DNA from: Lachnospiraceae bacterium UBA7598 | GTDB taxonomy: Bacteria > Bacillota > Clostridia > Lachnospirales > Lachnospiraceae | Length of the DNA stretch: 24,547 nt | Direction of reading: 5' to 3' | Assembly (NCBI GenBank): GCA_002474415.1 | Contig: DLQV01000035.1 | Location: 4,132 to 28,678 of the forward strand | Shown here: piece by piece, positions 1-9,219 of the stretch | Position numbering within the stretch: position 1 is the first letter of the stretch | How the letters are laid out: every line of letters starts with the position of its first letter | Notes under the pieces: model-generated | What the model was told of the DNA's origin: nothing | The model's input: the letters and a program-made list of their open reading frames with translations, nothing else | Database searches by the model: none | Program-made: the position numbers and the translations under genes

Positions 1-754
1 TCAGAGAAAGAATCTCCGGTTTTCCATCTGTAATAAGTATCGTATTCTCATAGTGGGCGGACAATGACATATCTTCTGTAACAACTGTCCACTCATCATC
101 CATCCAGAGCACCTCTTTGGTTCCTACATTGATCATCGGCTCCACGGCCAGTGTCATGCCAGGTTTTAACTTGATTCCCCTGCGGAACCAGGGCTGTCTG
201 AAATTCGGGATTTCCGGTTCTTCATGTAAATGACTTCCTATTCCATGTCCACAAAGATCCTCAACTACCCCATACCCAAACTGATTCGCATAATCACCAA
301 TTGCTGCGGAAATATCATGAAGGTGGTTCCCAGCTACCGCTTTTTTCATTCCTTCAATAAAAGACTGTCTGGTTCGTTCGATCAGAAGCTTTGCCTCCTC
401 ACTTACCTCTCCGACTGCAACGGTTCTTGCCGCATCTGAATGATAGCCTTCATAAATAACGCCTGCATCCAGACTGACAATGTCTCCTTCTTTGATGATC
501 CTTTGATCTGTTGGAATTCCATGCACCACTTCTTCGTTTACAGAAACACAGATAGATGCCGGGTACCCACAGTAATTTTTAAATGAAGGAATACATCCAT
601 ATTCACGGATCATCTCTTCCCCCAACCGGTCAATGTCCAGAGTAGACATTCCAGGTTTGATTTCCTTTGCGAGATTCTGGTGCACAGCGGCGAGAATTTT
701 TCCCGCACGGCGCATTTTTTCAATCTCTTCAGCAGATTTAATCGTTACCTTCAT
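1..754 (-). CDS. map: Methionine aminopeptidase type I (3' end cut by window edge)
   Basis: This enzyme removes the initiator methionine from nascent cytosolic proteins. About 251 codons are visible and the frame is open to the window edge. The last visible residues, after the ENTILIT motif, read GKPEILSL, which is close to the usual end of the family, so only a codon or two is probably missing. All five expected metal ligands are visible: the two Asp in LDAGV and SDAART, the His in CGHGIG, and the Glu in LAVEPM and YENTIL. The start ATG lies 1 nt after the adk stop, with an AGGTG ribosome binding site inside the end of adk, so the two are translationally coupled. This is the last gene of the spc block in the window. 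Confidence 0.95.
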   Translation of the reverse strand, partial: MKVTIKSAEEIEKMRRAGKILAAVHQNLAKEIKPGMSTLDIDRLGEEMIREYGCIPSFKNYCGYPASICVSVNEEVVHGIPTDQRIIKEGDIVSLDAGVIYEGYHSDAARTVAVGEVSEEAKLLIERTRQSFIEGMKKAVAGNHLHDISAAIGDYANQFGYGVVEDLCGHGIGSHLHEEPEIPNFRQPWFRRGIKLKPGMTLAVEPMINVGTKEVLWMDDEWTVVTEDMSLSAHYENTILITDGKPEILSL

Positions 755-755
755 C

Positions 756-1400
756 TTATTCACCTAAGATTGCAACAATATCCGTAAATACTTCATCCAT
801 TGGCTTGGTTCCGTCAACGGATTTCAGGATTCCCTGTGCCTTATAATAATCAATGAGTGGCTGTGTCTGCTCATGATATACAGTCAGACGTTTCTGCACT
901 GTCTCCGGCTTATCATCATCCCGAAGTACTGTATCTGCGCCACAGGCATCACATTTGCCTTCTACCTTGGTCGGATTAAATACAATATGATACGTTGCTC
1001 CGCAGTTTAAGCAGGCACGTCTTCCGCCCATACGCTTTACAATATTCTCATCCGGAACATCAACATCAATTGCGAAATCCATTGTCTGACCAATTTTCTT
1101 TAATGCAGCATCCAGCGCTTCTGCCTGTGGAATTGTTCTTGGAAATCCATCCAAAACAAATCCGTTTTTGCAATCGTCCTGCTGGATACGATCCATCACA
1201 AGATCACAGGTCAGTTCATCTGGCACAAGTGCTCCCTGATCCATATAAGTTTTTGCTTTTTTTCCTAACTCTGTACCATTTTTGATATTTGCACGGAAAA
1301 TGTCACCGGTGGAAATATGTGGAATCTGGTATTTTGCAGCAATCTGCTTTGCCTGTGTTCCTTTTCCTGCCCCCGGAGCCCCTAACATAATAATCTTCAT
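756..1400 (-). CDS. adk: Adenylate kinase, zinc-binding long form
   Basis: Interconverts ATP + AMP with 2 ADP in the cytosol. The protein has 214 residues, the usual length of the long form. The P-loop GAPGAGKGT spans residues 7-15 and the AMP-binding segment DGFPRT lies near 84-89. The LID domain carries four cysteines, C130, C133, C150 and C153, in two CxxC pairs, which is the structural zinc site common in Gram-positive adenylate kinases. It follows secY after a 109-nt gap and precedes map by 1 nt, the standard secY-adk-map order. The start is supported by a GGAG-type site just upstream. Confidence 0.97.
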   Translation of the reverse strand: MKIIMLGAPGAGKGTQAKQIAAKYQIPHISTGDIFRANIKNGTELGKKAKTYMDQGALVPDELTCDLVMDRIQQDDCKNGFVLDGFPRTIPQAEALDAALKKIGQTMDFAIDVDVPDENIVKRMGGRRACLNCGATYHIVFNPTKVEGKCDACGADTVLRDDDKPETVQKRLTVYHEQTQPLIDYYKAQGILKSVDGTKPMDEVFTDIVAILGE

Positions 1401-1475
1401 ATCATTTCTCCATTTCTATTATCATACACGATATATTTTCATATAGAAAATTGCTCCCCGTATCATAAGGGAAAT

Positions 1476-1500
1476 GGAGATACCGGAATCCAGTATCTCC
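1476..1500. other. Hairpin in the secY-adk gap
   Basis: GGAGATAC (1476-1483) and GTATCTCC (1493-1500) form a perfect 8-bp stem around a 9-nt loop. It lies within the 109-nt secY-adk gap, the largest gap in the spc half of the cluster. On the minus strand it is followed by ATTTCCC, not a U tract, so it does not look like an intrinsic terminator. A processing or stability element is possible (inference). Confidence 0.5.
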
Positions 1501-1509
1501 AAAATATAA

Positions 1510-2826
1510 TTAATCGTTCAAAAATCCCTTGTAATAGCGAACTCTCATCTGTGACTCAACCTGTTTAATTGTCTCAATAACAACACCGACAATAATGATG
1601 ATTGATGTACCACCGAAAGAAACATCTGCCTTAAATACACCATTGAAGAAAATTGGAATAAATGCAACAATGGACAGACCAACTGCTCCGATGAACACAA
1701 TATAGTTGAGTATCTGATTTAAATAATCACTGGTAGGTTTTCCAGGACGGATACCCGGAATAAAACCACCGGCTTTCTTCATATTGTTTGCAATCTCCAA
1801 AGGATTGAATGTAATCTGTGTATAGAAATATGCAAACGCGATAATTAACAGAATATAAACCACAAGTCCGATACTGTAGATCGGCTGTTCCGGATTGCAC
1901 CAGTTTGACTGGGACATTCCCTTTAAAATCTTGCTTCCGATACCTGTTCCATTACCTTTTCCAAGAATTGCTGCGATAATCACTGGTGTCTGTAACAGTG
2001 ACTGTGCAAAGATGACAGGGATTACACCGCCGGTATTGACCTTAAGTGGAATATGCGTGGACTGACCACCCACCTGTTTTCTTCCCTGCAGTTTCTTGGA
2101 ATACTGAACTGGGATTCTACGCTCTGCATCCTGAAGTACTACTACGAATACTACCATTGCAACGATGATTGCAATAATGATCAGGCCTGCCACGATTCCC
2201 TTTGGAATGGATTTGTTCGCAATGAACTGACTCCAAAGAGTTCCCATATCTTCTGGCATACGTGAAATGATATTGATAACCAACACGATGGAAATACCAT
2301 TTCCGATACCCTTCTCTGTGATGCGCTCACCGATCCACATAAGCACTGCAGATCCTGCTGTAAGTCCTGTGATAACCTCAATAACAGCTAAAGGACTCTG
2401 GCTGGTGAGATATCCACCACGGTAAAAACCGATTGTCATTGCTATAGACTGAATCAATGCAAGAACGATGGTCACATAACGGGTAAGTGCAACCATCTTC
2501 TTTCTTCCCTCTTCTCCGTCTCGCTGAATTTCTTCAAGCTTCGGAATCGCAATGGTAAGCAGCTGAATAATGATGGATGAAGTAATGTACGGTGTAATAT
2601 TCAGTGCGAATACAGACATGTTCAGGAAAGAACCACCTGTAATCGCATTGAAAAATCCAAGTCCGTCTGCAGACTGGCTTGCCCACCACTGTTTAAACAC
2701 TTCTCCATCAACACCCGGAGCCGGAAGCTCACTTCCGATCCGGATGACGATCAGCATTAAAAAAGTAAAAAGAATTCGATCTCGAATGTCCTTTACTTTA
2801 AACGCATTACGCAGTGTCTTAAACAT
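1510..2826 (-). CDS. secY: Preprotein translocase subunit SecY
   Basis: Forms the membrane channel of the Sec translocon with SecE and SecG. The 438 residues are the usual length, with about ten hydrophobic membrane segments. Typical motifs are ITPYITSSIIIQLL in the TM2 region, QRDGEEGRKK in the first cytosolic loop, GIGNGIS, and the R-rich cytosolic loop ending RRIPVQYSKK. The C-terminus carries GIRPGKPT and a final RYYKGF. The start codon overlaps the rplO stop by one base (TAATG), which implies coupled translation. Confidence 0.98.
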   Translation of the reverse strand: MFKTLRNAFKVKDIRDRILFTFLMLIVIRIGSELPAPGVDGEVFKQWWASQSADGLGFFNAITGGSFLNMSVFALNITPYITSSIIIQLLTIAIPKLEEIQRDGEEGRKKMVALTRYVTIVLALIQSIAMTIGFYRGGYLTSQSPLAVIEVITGLTAGSAVLMWIGERITEKGIGNGISIVLVINIISRMPEDMGTLWSQFIANKSIPKGIVAGLIIIAIIVAMVVFVVVLQDAERRIPVQYSKKLQGRKQVGGQSTHIPLKVNTGGVIPVIFAQSLLQTPVIIAAILGKGNGTGIGSKILKGMSQSNWCNPEQPIYSIGLVVYILLIIAFAYFYTQITFNPLEIANNMKKAGGFIPGIRPGKPTSDYLNQILNYIVFIGAVGLSIVAFIPIFFNGVFKADVSFGGTSIIIIVGVVIETIKQVESQMRVRYYKGFLND

Positions 2827-3266
2827 TAGATCACCTCAGCTTTTCCACCAAGAGCCTCAATTTTCTCCTTGGCACTAGCACTGAAAGCATTAGCCTGGAC
2901 TGTAAGCTTCTTAGTAAATTCTCCATTTCCAAGAATTTTCACGCCGTCTCTTGGATTCTTAACGATACCAGCCTCGATCAGTGTATCTACTGATACGACA
3001 GCATCATTATCGAATTTTTCAAGAGCTGAAAGATTAATTCCGATGATTTCCTTAGAGTTTCTGCACTTGAAACCTCTCTTTGGTAATCTTCTGTATAATG
3101 GCATCTGGCCACCTTCGAATCCTGGTCTTGGTGCTCCAGAACGAGCCTTCTGACCCTTATGGCCCTTACCAGCAGTCTTGCCATTTCCTGAACCGTGTCC
3201 ACGACCTCTTCTGAAGTTATCGCTGTGTACGGAGCCTTCTGCTGCTTTTAAACTAGATAAATCCAT
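2826..3266 (-). CDS. rplO: 50S ribosomal protein L15
   Basis: Late-assembling 50S protein that contacts 23S rRNA. It has 146 residues, normal for the family. The basic glycine-rich N-terminal part ([20 protein letters not shown]) and the following [18 protein letters not shown] motif are diagnostic. The start has a strong AGGAGG site with about 8 nt spacing. It sits 22 nt after rpmD and shares one base with the start of secY. Confidence 0.98.
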   Translation of the reverse strand: MDLSSLKAAEGSVHSDNFRRGRGHGSGNGKTAGKGHKGQKARSGAPRPGFEGGQMPLYRRLPKRGFKCRNSKEIIGINLSALEKFDNDAVVSVDTLIEAGIVKNPRDGVKILGNGEFTKKLTVQANAFSASAKEKIEALGGKAEVI

Positions 3267-3288
3267 TTTGGCACCTCCTTATTTTATT

Positions 3289-3471
3289 CTATGCTTCTTC
3301 TACGTTAACGTATGGTGCAACCTTGCGAAGCGCGCCCTGTGTAGCTGCGTTGTTTGGTAACTCTACAGTCTTGTGTAACTTAGTTAATCCAAGAGCTTCG
3401 ATTGTCTTCTTGTTCTTCGGAACAGCACCGATTGTTGACTTAATAAGTGTAACTTTAACTTTATCTGCCAT
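3289..3471 (-). CDS. rpmD: 50S ribosomal protein L30
   Basis: Small 50S protein of 60 residues, the bacterial length. The core KVTLIKSTIGAVPKNKKTIEALGL matches the L30 fold, and a TVELPNN segment follows. It lies between rpsE (17 nt upstream) and rplO (22 nt downstream), as in other Firmicutes spc operons. A purine-rich AGGAGG site precedes the ATG at a slightly long spacing. Confidence 0.97.
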   Translation of the reverse strand: MADKVKVTLIKSTIGAVPKNKKTIEALGLTKLHKTVELPNNAATQGALRKVAPYVNVEEA

Positions 3472-3488
3472 GACTTAGTCGCTCCTCC

Positions 3489-3998
3489 TTAACCTAAGAT
3501 TTCTTCTACAGATTTACCGCGAAGTCTTGCAACTTCTTCTGGGCTTCTTAACTGAGAAAGTGCCTCGATAGTAGCAAGTACAACGTTCTGCTTATTGTTT
3601 GATCCTAATGATTTTGTACGGATATTGGTGATACCTGCAAGCTCACATACGGAACGAGCTGGACCACCAGCGATGATACCAGTACCTTCAGGAGACTTCT
3701 TTAATAATACGGAAGCACCTGTGTATTTTCCTGTTACATCATGTGTAATAGAGTTATTCTCGTCTAATTTAACACTGATGAGGCTCTTAATTGCATCTTC
3801 TTTTCCTTTGCGGATTGCTTCAGGAATTTCAGCAGCCTTTCCAAGACCTGCACCAACATGACCATTCTTGTCACCAACAACAACGAGAGCTGTGAAGCGC
3901 ATGTTACGTCCACCCTTAACGACCTTTGTTACACGCTTGATGTCAACAACCTGGTCAACTAATTCTAATTGACTCGCATCAATGATTTCACGTTTCAT
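3489..3998 (-). CDS. rpsE: 30S ribosomal protein S5
   Basis: 30S protein involved in decoding accuracy and mRNA helicase activity near the mRNA entry channel. The 169 residues are normal for the family. The N-terminal double-stranded-RNA-binding-like segment includes [21 protein letters not shown]. The C-terminal half contains [19 protein letters not shown] and the characteristic SLGSNNKQN. It lies 12 nt after rplR. Confidence 0.98.
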   Translation of the reverse strand: MKREIIDASQLELVDQVVDIKRVTKVVKGGRNMRFTALVVVGDKNGHVGAGLGKAAEIPEAIRKGKEDAIKSLISVKLDENNSITHDVTGKYTGASVLLKKSPEGTGIIAGGPARSVCELAGITNIRTKSLGSNNKQNVVLATIEALSQLRSPEEVARLRGKSVEEILG

Positions 3999-4010
3999 GT
4001 TTGTCTCCTC

Positions 4011-4379
4011 CTAAAACTCTAAACCAGCTTCTCTTGCTGCTTCAGCTAATGCCTTTACCTTGCCTGCGTAAATAAAACCGCCTCGATCGAAGACAACTGT
4101 GGTAATACCCTTATCTAATGCTTTCTTTGCAATAACAGTACCAAGTTTTGCTGCTGCATCAACGTTATTAGTCTTCTCAAGCTCTGCCTTTAAATCTTTA
4201 TCCAGAGTTGAAGCAGAAACAAGTGTATTTCCAACTGTATCATCAATAATCTGAGCATACATATGGTTATTACTTCTGAATACAGCTAAACGAGGACGCT
4301 CTGCTGTACCTGCAAGATGATTACGCATTCTGCTATGCTTCTTTTCACGAACTTCTGTTCTTGACTTTTTACTAACCAT
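4011..4379 (-). CDS. rplR: 50S ribosomal protein L18
   Basis: Binds 5S rRNA together with L5 in the central protuberance. It has 122 residues. Family motifs are [18 protein letters not shown], the [17 protein letters not shown] helix and the terminal [25 protein letters not shown]. It lies between rplF (19 nt) and rpsE (12 nt). Confidence 0.98.
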   Translation of the reverse strand: MVSKKSRTEVREKKHSRMRNHLAGTAERPRLAVFRSNNHMYAQIIDDTVGNTLVSASTLDKDLKAELEKTNNVDAAAKLGTVIAKKALDKGITTVVFDRGGFIYAGKVKALAEAAREAGLEF

Positions 4380-4398
4380 TTCTTGTCCACTCCTTTAA

Positions 4399-4938
4399 TT
4401 ATTTCTTACCAGTCTTACCAACTTTACGTCTAATAACTTCATCAGCATACTTGATACCCTTGCCCTTATATGGCTCAGGTCTTCTCTTATCTCTGATTTC
4501 AGCTGCGTACTGGCCAACTTTTTCTTTGTCAATACCTTTAACGATAATCTTGTTATCTTCAACAACTGCCTCAAGTCCTTCCGGATCTTCCATCTCAACC
4601 GGATGAGAATATCCAAGGTGAAGTGTTAACTTCTTTCCGGACTTCTGTGCTCTATAACCTACACCGTTTACCTCAAGGGTCTTGGTGTAACCCTCAGTTA
4701 CACCAACAACCATGTTGTTTATCAGTGTTCTTGTTAATCCGTGTAAGGATTTCATTTTCTTTAAATCGTTTGGTCTTGTAACTACGACTTCGGATCCCTC
4801 AACTTTAATGTCCATCTCTGATGGAAGAGTTCTCTCCAAAGTACCCTTTGGACCTTTTACAGTCACATGATTATTTTCTGCGATCTCAACTGTTACTCCA
4901 GCTGGAATTGCGATTGGCATTCTTCCTATACGTGACAT
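4399..4938 (-). CDS. rplF: 50S ribosomal protein L6
   Basis: Binds 23S rRNA near the sarcin-ricin loop and the factor-binding site. It has 179 residues, the normal length, and two repeated L6 folds. The N-terminus SRIGRMPI and the C-terminal signature [19 protein letters not shown] are diagnostic. The ATG follows a good ribosome binding site. It lies 51 nt after rpsH, a gap with no recognisable structure. Confidence 0.98.
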   Translation of the reverse strand: MSRIGRMPIAIPAGVTVEIAENNHVTVKGPKGTLERTLPSEMDIKVEGSEVVVTRPNDLKKMKSLHGLTRTLINNMVVGVTEGYTKTLEVNGVGYRAQKSGKKLTLHLGYSHPVEMEDPEGLEAVVEDNKIIVKGIDKEKVGQYAAEIRDKRRPEPYKGKGIKYADEVIRRKVGKTGKK

Positions 4939-4989
4939 GCCCGTACCTCCTGTATTTATTGGATGTTAATAGTTTCTATCTGGTTTTGA

Positions 4990-5394
4990 CTACCATACAA
5001 ATGCTAATACTTCGCCACCAACCTGAAGCTTTCTTGCTTCCTTGTCAGTAACGATTCCCTGGTTCGTAGAAAGGATTGCGATTCCTAATCCACCAAGTAC
5101 ACTCGGGATTTCATCCTTGCCAGCGTATACACGTAAACCTGGCTTGGAAATTCTCTTAATTCCTGTAATGATCTTCTCATTCTTATCAGCGCCATACTTC
5201 AATGTGACACGGATTGTCTTGAAGTTACCATCCTCGATGATGTCATACTTCTCGATGAAACCTTCATCAACAAGGATGCCAGCGATAGCAACTTTGATCT
5301 TAGAAGCTGGAATATCTACTGTATCATGTTTTGCAGTATTTGCATTACGGATTCTTGTAAGCATATCTGCAATTGGATCACTTGTCATCATCAT
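4990..5394 (-). CDS. rpsH: 30S ribosomal protein S8
   Basis: Primary 16S rRNA-binding protein of the 30S platform; in E. coli it is the translational regulator of the spc operon. The 132-134 residues are typical, with [15 protein letters not shown] at the N-terminus and the ending GGEVLAFVW. Three consecutive ATGs (5394, 5391, 5388) could serve as start. The AGGAGG at 5404-5409 lies 9, 12 and 15 nt away respectively, so the first is favoured. A two-codon frame, ATG TCA TGA, starts at 5399 only 4 nt from the AGGAGG, and its stop overlaps the first rpsH ATG. Confidence 0.97.
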   Translation of the reverse strand: MMMTSDPIADMLTRIRNANTAKHDTVDIPASKIKVAIAGILVDEGFIEKYDIIEDGNFKTIRVTLKYGADKNEKIITGIKRISKPGLRVYAGKDEIPSVLGGLGIAILSTNQGIVTDKEARKLQVGGEVLAFVW

Positions 5395-5437
5395 GACATT
5401 TTTCCTCCTTTTGGACTACAACTTTTCTCTTAAAGGT

Positions 5438-5623
5438 TTACCAGGATGCCTTCTTAACGCCTGGAATCTGACCTTTATATGCTAACTCACGGAAACATAC
5501 TCTACAGATTCCGTATTTTCTTAAAACTGAATGTGGACGTCCACAAATTCTGCAACGTGTATATTCTCTGGTAGAGAATTTTGGTTTACGCTGCTGTTTA
5601 ACTTTCATACTTGTCTTAGCCAT
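5438..5623 (-). CDS. rpsN: 30S ribosomal protein S14, zinc-binding type (S14Z)
   Basis: Assembles late into the 30S head. The 61 residues are typical of the short, zinc-containing S14 rather than the ~100-residue zinc-free form. Four cysteines, C24, C27, C40 and C43, form two CxxC pairs. The ending [11 protein letters not shown] is characteristic. It lies between rplE and rpsH as in Firmicutes generally. Because it has the zinc ligands, it is expected to be the zinc-replete paralogue; a second zinc-free copy, if any, would be elsewhere. Confidence 0.97.
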   Translation of the reverse strand: MAKTSMKVKQQRKPKFSTREYTRCRICGRPHSVLRKYGICRVCFRELAYKGQIPGVKKASW

Positions 5624-5640
5624 TAAAAATTCCCTCCTGA

Positions 5641-6180
5641 TTATTTAGCAAATGGCATGTTGAACAGAGTTAATAACTCACGTGCCTCTTCATCTGTCTT
5701 TGCAGTTGTAACGAAGATGATATCCATACCACGAACCTTATCTACCTTATCGTACTCGATCTCTGGGAAGATAATCTGCTCTTTGATACCAAGTGCGTAG
5801 TTTCCACGACCATCAAATGCGTTAGGGTTAACACCACGGAAGTCACGTACACGAGGTAATGCTAAGTTGATCAGACGATCAGCGAACTCATACATCTTCT
5901 CGCCACGTAATGTAACTTTACATCCGATTGGCATGTTCTCTCTGATCTTGAAGTTTGCGATCGCATTTTTAGCCTTTGTTGTAACAGCCTTCTGACCGGT
6001 AATAGCCTCCATGTCCTTTACAGCTGCCTCAAGAAGCTTTGCGTTCTCCTTAGCCTCACCAACACCCATGTTAACTACGATCTTGTCAAGCTTTGGAACC
6101 TCCATTGTATTCTTGTATCCGAACTTTTTGATCATTGCGTCTTTGATCTCATTTTCGTACTGCTCTTTAAGTCTACTCAA
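5641..6180 (-). CDS. rplE: 50S ribosomal protein L5
   Basis: Binds 5S rRNA and the P-site tRNA elbow in the central protuberance. It has 179 residues, the normal length. Key segments are [16 protein letters not shown], the [21 protein letters not shown] strand region, [20 protein letters not shown] and the C-terminal [21 protein letters not shown]. It lies 22 nt after rplX. Confidence 0.98.
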   Translation of the reverse strand: MSRLKEQYENEIKDAMIKKFGYKNTMEVPKLDKIVVNMGVGEAKENAKLLEAAVKDMEAITGQKAVTTKAKNAIANFKIRENMPIGCKVTLRGEKMYEFADRLINLALPRVRDFRGVNPNAFDGRGNYALGIKEQIIFPEIEYDKVDKVRGMDIIFVTTAKTDEEARELLTLFNMPFAK

Positions 6181-6202
6181 TGTTTTGTCCTCCTCTCTTC
6201 AA

Positions 6203-6514
6203 TTAATCGATAACATCGCCTGTTGATTTCGCATAACGTACTTTCTTGTCTCCATCCATCTTGAAACCTACACGGGTAGCTTTTCCTTTGTGAAGGAACA
6301 TTACGTTAGATGCATCAATAGGTCCTTCCTGATGAAGGATTCCGCCCTGCTGGTTTGCCATGCTTGGCTTTGCATGCTTGGTAACCATGTTAACGCCTTC
6401 AACGAGGAGTGTGTTGTCTTTTTTATTTACGGCAATAACCTTGCCCTCTTTGTCTTTATCTCTACCAGCGATAACTTTTACCATATCGCCTTTTTTGATC
6501 TTCATACTTGCCAT
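6203..6514 (-). CDS. rplX: 50S ribosomal protein L24
   Basis: Assembly initiator protein of the 50S subunit. It has 103 residues with an N-terminal KOW motif (KIKKGDMVKVIAGRDKDKEG) and the following VEGVNMVTKHAKPS, which is diagnostic for L24. It lies 11 nt after rplN and 22 nt before rplE. Confidence 0.98.
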   Translation of the reverse strand: MASMKIKKGDMVKVIAGRDKDKEGKVIAVNKKDNTLLVEGVNMVTKHAKPSMANQQGGILHQEGPIDASNVMFLHKGKATRVGFKMDGDKKVRYAKSTGDVID

Positions 6515-6525
6515 CTTCGTTCCTC

Positions 6526-6894
6526 CTATAATACTTCTGGAGCCAGAGAAACAATTTTCATGAACTGTTTCTCACGAAGCTCACGAGCTACTGGTCCAAA
6601 GATACGAGTTCCTCTCGGAGTTTTGTCGTCCTTGATAATAACTGCTGCGTTCTCATCAAACTTAATATAGGAACCATCTTTACGACGGGCACCCTTTACT
6701 GAACGAACAACTACGGCTTTTACAACATCGCCCTTTTTAACAACACCGCCTGGTGTTGCATCTTTAACAGTAGCAACGATCACATCGCCGATGTTCGCAT
6801 ATCTTCTGGTAGATCCACCCATTACGCGGATAACAAGTAACTCTTTTGCGCCAGTATTGTCCGCAACTTTGAGTCTGCTTTCCTGCTGTACCAT
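6526..6894 (-). CDS. rplN: 50S ribosomal protein L14
   Basis: Binds 23S rRNA at the subunit interface and is the docking site for the silencing factor RsfS. The 122 residues are exactly the common length. It begins [20 protein letters not shown], and the later [15 protein letters not shown] segment is diagnostic. It lies 18 nt after rpsQ. Confidence 0.98.
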   Translation of the reverse strand: MVQQESRLKVADNTGAKELLVIRVMGGSTRRYANIGDVIVATVKDATPGGVVKKGDVVKAVVVRSVKGARRKDGSYIKFDENAAVIIKDDKTPRGTRIFGPVARELREKQFMKIVSLAPEVL

Positions 6895-6912
6895 GCTTGT
6901 AGCCTCCTTTTA

Positions 6913-7170
6913 TTATTTTGCTCTTTCCATGATTTCTACAAGTCTCCATCTCTTATCTTTAGATAATGGTCTTGTTTCCATAACTCTGACGGTATCGCCG
7001 ATCTTAGCATCGTTGTTCTCGTCATGAGCCTTTAACTTATAAGTCTTTTTAACGATCTTGTTGTACAGTGGATGTCTCTCGTTGTTCTTTACAGCTACAA
7101 CGATTGTCTTATCCATCTTATCGCTTACAACAACACCTACACGTGTTTTTCTAAGATTTCTTTCTTCCAC
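6913..7170 (-). CDS. rpsQ: 30S ribosomal protein S17
   Basis: OB-fold primary binder of 16S rRNA. It has 85 residues. Diagnostic segments are [20 protein letters not shown], the [19 protein letters not shown] region and [20 protein letters not shown]. It lies 29 nt after rpmC and 18 nt before rplN. Confidence 0.98.
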   Translation of the reverse strand: MEERNLRKTRVGVVVSDKMDKTIVVAVKNNERHPLYNKIVKKTYKLKAHDENNDAKIGDTVRVMETRPLSKDKRWRLVEIMERAK

Positions 7171-7199
7171 GACCGAAGTCTCCTTTCTGAGAATTGGAT

Positions 7200-7409
7200 T
7201 TATTCAGCAACGCTAGCTTTCTCGGTGATAACAGTCTGAATTCTAGCAATATTCTTGCGAACTTCTTTAATTCTGGCTGTATTATCTAACTGATTGGTTG
7301 CATTCTGGAATCTCAAATTGAAAAGTTCCTTTTTTGCATCAACTAACTGTGACTGTAAATCTGCAACAGTAAGTGACTTTAATTCTTCTAAATATGCACT
7401 AGTTTTCAT
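7200..7409 (-). CDS. rpmC: 50S ribosomal protein L29
   Basis: Helical 50S protein at the peptide exit tunnel and part of the trigger factor/SRP docking site. I chose the ATG at 7409 (69 residues, [10 protein letters not shown]), which matches the family N-terminus and has a GGTGA site 5 nt upstream. An in-frame GTG at 7418 would add three residues. The gene overlaps the end of rplP by 11 nt in another frame, so the two are probably translationally coupled. The signature [27 protein letters not shown] is visible in residues 34-60. Confidence 0.95.
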   Translation of the reverse strand: MKTSAYLEELKSLTVADLQSQLVDAKKELFNLRFQNATNQLDNTARIKEVRKNIARIQTVITEKASVAE

Positions 7410-7836
7410 TTGACTCACCGCCTTCTAAATCTGCACGTGAAACTACTTTACATTTGCAAGGTAATTTATGTGTAGCAAGACGTAAAGCTTCTTTCGCTAC
7501 GTCTTCCGGAACACCGGAGATTTCAAATAATACTCTACCTGGTTTTACTACAGCTACCCAATACTCAAGGGCACCCTTTCCTTTACCCATTCGAACACCC
7601 ATAGGCTTATGAGTTACAGGCTTCTCTGGGAAGATTTTGATCCAGACCTTACCACCACGCTTGATATATCTTGTCATAGCAACACGGGCTGCCTCGATCT
7701 GATTTGCCTTAATCCAGCAAGGCTCTAATGATACGATACCATACTCACCGTATGTGATCTTGTTTCCTCTGGTAGCTTTACCAGCCATGGAACCACGGAA
7801 CTGTTTACGATGTTTTACTCTCTTTGGCATTAACAT
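7399..7836 (-). CDS. rplP: 50S ribosomal protein L16
   Basis: Late-assembling 50S protein near the A-site tRNA. It has 145 residues. It begins [17 protein letters not shown], and the [12 protein letters not shown] loop that contacts tRNA is present, followed by GRVLFEI and KLPCKCKVV. The first ATG (7836) is favoured over the third codon because it lies about 10 nt from the ribosome binding site. It starts 2 nt after the rpsC stop and its end overlaps rpmC. Confidence 0.98.
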   Translation of the reverse strand: MLMPKRVKHRKQFRGSMAGKATRGNKITYGEYGIVSLEPCWIKANQIEAARVAMTRYIKRGGKVWIKIFPEKPVTHKPMGVRMGKGKGALEYWVAVVKPGRVLFEISGVPEDVAKEALRLATHKLPCKCKVVSRADLEGGESNEN

Positions 7837-7838
7837 AA

Positions 7839-8495
7839 TTACTGAGCTCCTCCTTCCTTATTAGCCTTTGTAGGAAGCACTTCGCCACGGTAGATCCAAA
7901 CCTTAACACCTACTTTACCGTAAGTGGTATCTGCCTCTGCGAATCCATAATCGATATCTGCACGAAGTGTCTGAAGCGGAATAGTTCCCTCAGAGTAGAA
8001 CTCTGTACGAGCCATATCAGCTCCACCAAGACGTCCTGAGCAGGAAGTCTTAATTCCCTTTGCGCCAGTCTTCATTGCACGGCCCATGCAGGACTTCATT
8101 GCTCTACGGAAAGAAACACGGTTCTCAAGCTGTAAAGCGATGTTCTCAGCTACTAACTGAGCGTCACGATCTGGTCTCTTTACTTCTTTGATATCTACAA
8201 CTAACTTCTTATCTGTAAGCTTCTGAACTTCTGCTTTGATCTTTTCGATCTCTGCGCCGCCCTTACCAATTACAACACCTGGCTTAGCGGTATAAATGAT
8301 AACCTTCACACGATCTGATGCTCTTTCGATTTCAATCTTAGAAACACCAGCTGCGTATAATTTTTTCTTCAGAAATGTTCTGATATTGTAATCTTCTACT
8401 AAGTAATCAGCGAAATCTGCATCTGCATACCATTTAGAATCCCAATCTTTGATAACGCCGACTCTTAATCCATGAGGATTAACCTTCTGTCCCAT
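7839..8495 (-). CDS. rpsC: 30S ribosomal protein S3
   Basis: Forms the mRNA entry channel of the 30S head. It has 218 residues. The KH domain has the GxxG loop in [12 protein letters not shown], and the C-terminal S3 domain includes [31 protein letters not shown]. An AGGAGG site lies 5 nt from the ATG. It follows rplV after 9 nt. Confidence 0.98.
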   Translation of the reverse strand: MGQKVNPHGLRVGVIKDWDSKWYADADFADYLVEDYNIRTFLKKKLYAAGVSKIEIERASDRVKVIIYTAKPGVVIGKGGAEIEKIKAEVQKLTDKKLVVDIKEVKRPDRDAQLVAENIALQLENRVSFRRAMKSCMGRAMKTGAKGIKTSCSGRLGGADMARTEFYSEGTIPLQTLRADIDYGFAEADTTYGKVGVKVWIYRGEVLPTKANKEGGAQ

Positions 8496-8504
8496 GATTG
8501 CCTC

Positions 8505-8891
8505 CTATCTTTCATCGAGCACGATTGTAATGTGGCTCATTCTCTTTTCGATTCTATAAGCTCTACCCTGTGCACGAGGATGAATTCTCTTCATTGTTGG
8601 TCCTTTATTTGCGTAGCACTCTGCTACATAAAGGTTCTCTGCCTTCATTCCGTTATTGTTCTCAGCATTAGCGATTGCTGACTTTAATAACTTCTCTACA
8701 ACGCTTGAAGCGTATCTTGGGTTGTAGGATACGATTGCAAGTGCAGTCGCAACATCCTTACCACGAATTGCATCTAATACGAAGCAGGCCTTCTGTACAG
8801 ACACTCTAGCATAAGATAACTTAGCTGAAGGTCTTGTGTCCTTTACTTCGTTTCTCTCTCTCTTGATCTGGGATCTATGTCCTTTTGCCAT
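8505..8891 (-). CDS. rplV: 50S ribosomal protein L22
   Basis: Lines the nascent-peptide exit tunnel. The extended beta hairpin is seen in residues around 85-105 (GPTMKRIHPRAQGRAYRI). It has 128 residues, slightly longer than many L22 because of a basic N-terminal extension (AKGHRSQIKRERNEVKDTRP) that is common in Lachnospiraceae-like sequences. The downstream ARVSVQKACFVLDAIRGKDV is typical. AGGAGG with 8 nt spacing supports the start. Confidence 0.97.
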   Translation of the reverse strand: MAKGHRSQIKRERNEVKDTRPSAKLSYARVSVQKACFVLDAIRGKDVATALAIVSYNPRYASSVVEKLLKSAIANAENNNGMKAENLYVAECYANKGPTMKRIHPRAQGRAYRIEKRMSHITIVLDER

Positions 8892-8921
8892 GGATGAAAC
8901 CTCCTTCCACTAAATATTATT

Positions 8922-9203
8922 TTATCTCACGCCTGTTTTCTTTTCGTCTTTTCCATGTCCTCTGTAAGTTCTTGTTGCAACGAACTCACCGAGCTTATGT
9001 CCAACCATGTCCTCTGTTACATATACCGGGACATGCTTTCTTCCGTCATGAACAGCGATTGTGTGTCCAACGAAAGATGGGAAAATAGTAGAACGACGGG
9101 ACCAGGTCTTAATTACGGACTTGTCTCCGGAAGCGTTCATAGCATCTACTTTTTTGAGTAAGCTCTCATCAGCAAATGGTCCTTTTTTAAGTGAACGTGC
9201 CAT
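8922..9203 (-). CDS. rpsS: 30S ribosomal protein S19
   Basis: Sits at the top of the 30S head and contacts the A-site finger and tRNA. It has 93 residues. It begins [41 protein letters not shown] and [17 protein letters not shown] follow, all diagnostic. AGGAGG with 8 nt spacing precedes the start. It lies 16 nt after rplB. Confidence 0.98.
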   Translation of the reverse strand: MARSLKKGPFADESLLKKVDAMNASGDKSVIKTWSRRSTIFPSFVGHTIAVHDGRKHVPVYVTEDMVGHKLGEFVATRTYRGHGKDEKKTGVR

Positions 9204-9219
9204 TTCATAAACCTCCTAA

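Noticed and set aside
1476..1500. Terminator after secY
   Set aside because: The hairpin lacks a U tract on the transcribed strand, and adk-map are normally co-transcribed with secY.
5438..5623. Truncated S14 because it is only 61 residues
   Set aside because: This is the normal full length of the zinc-binding S14 type, with all four cysteines present.
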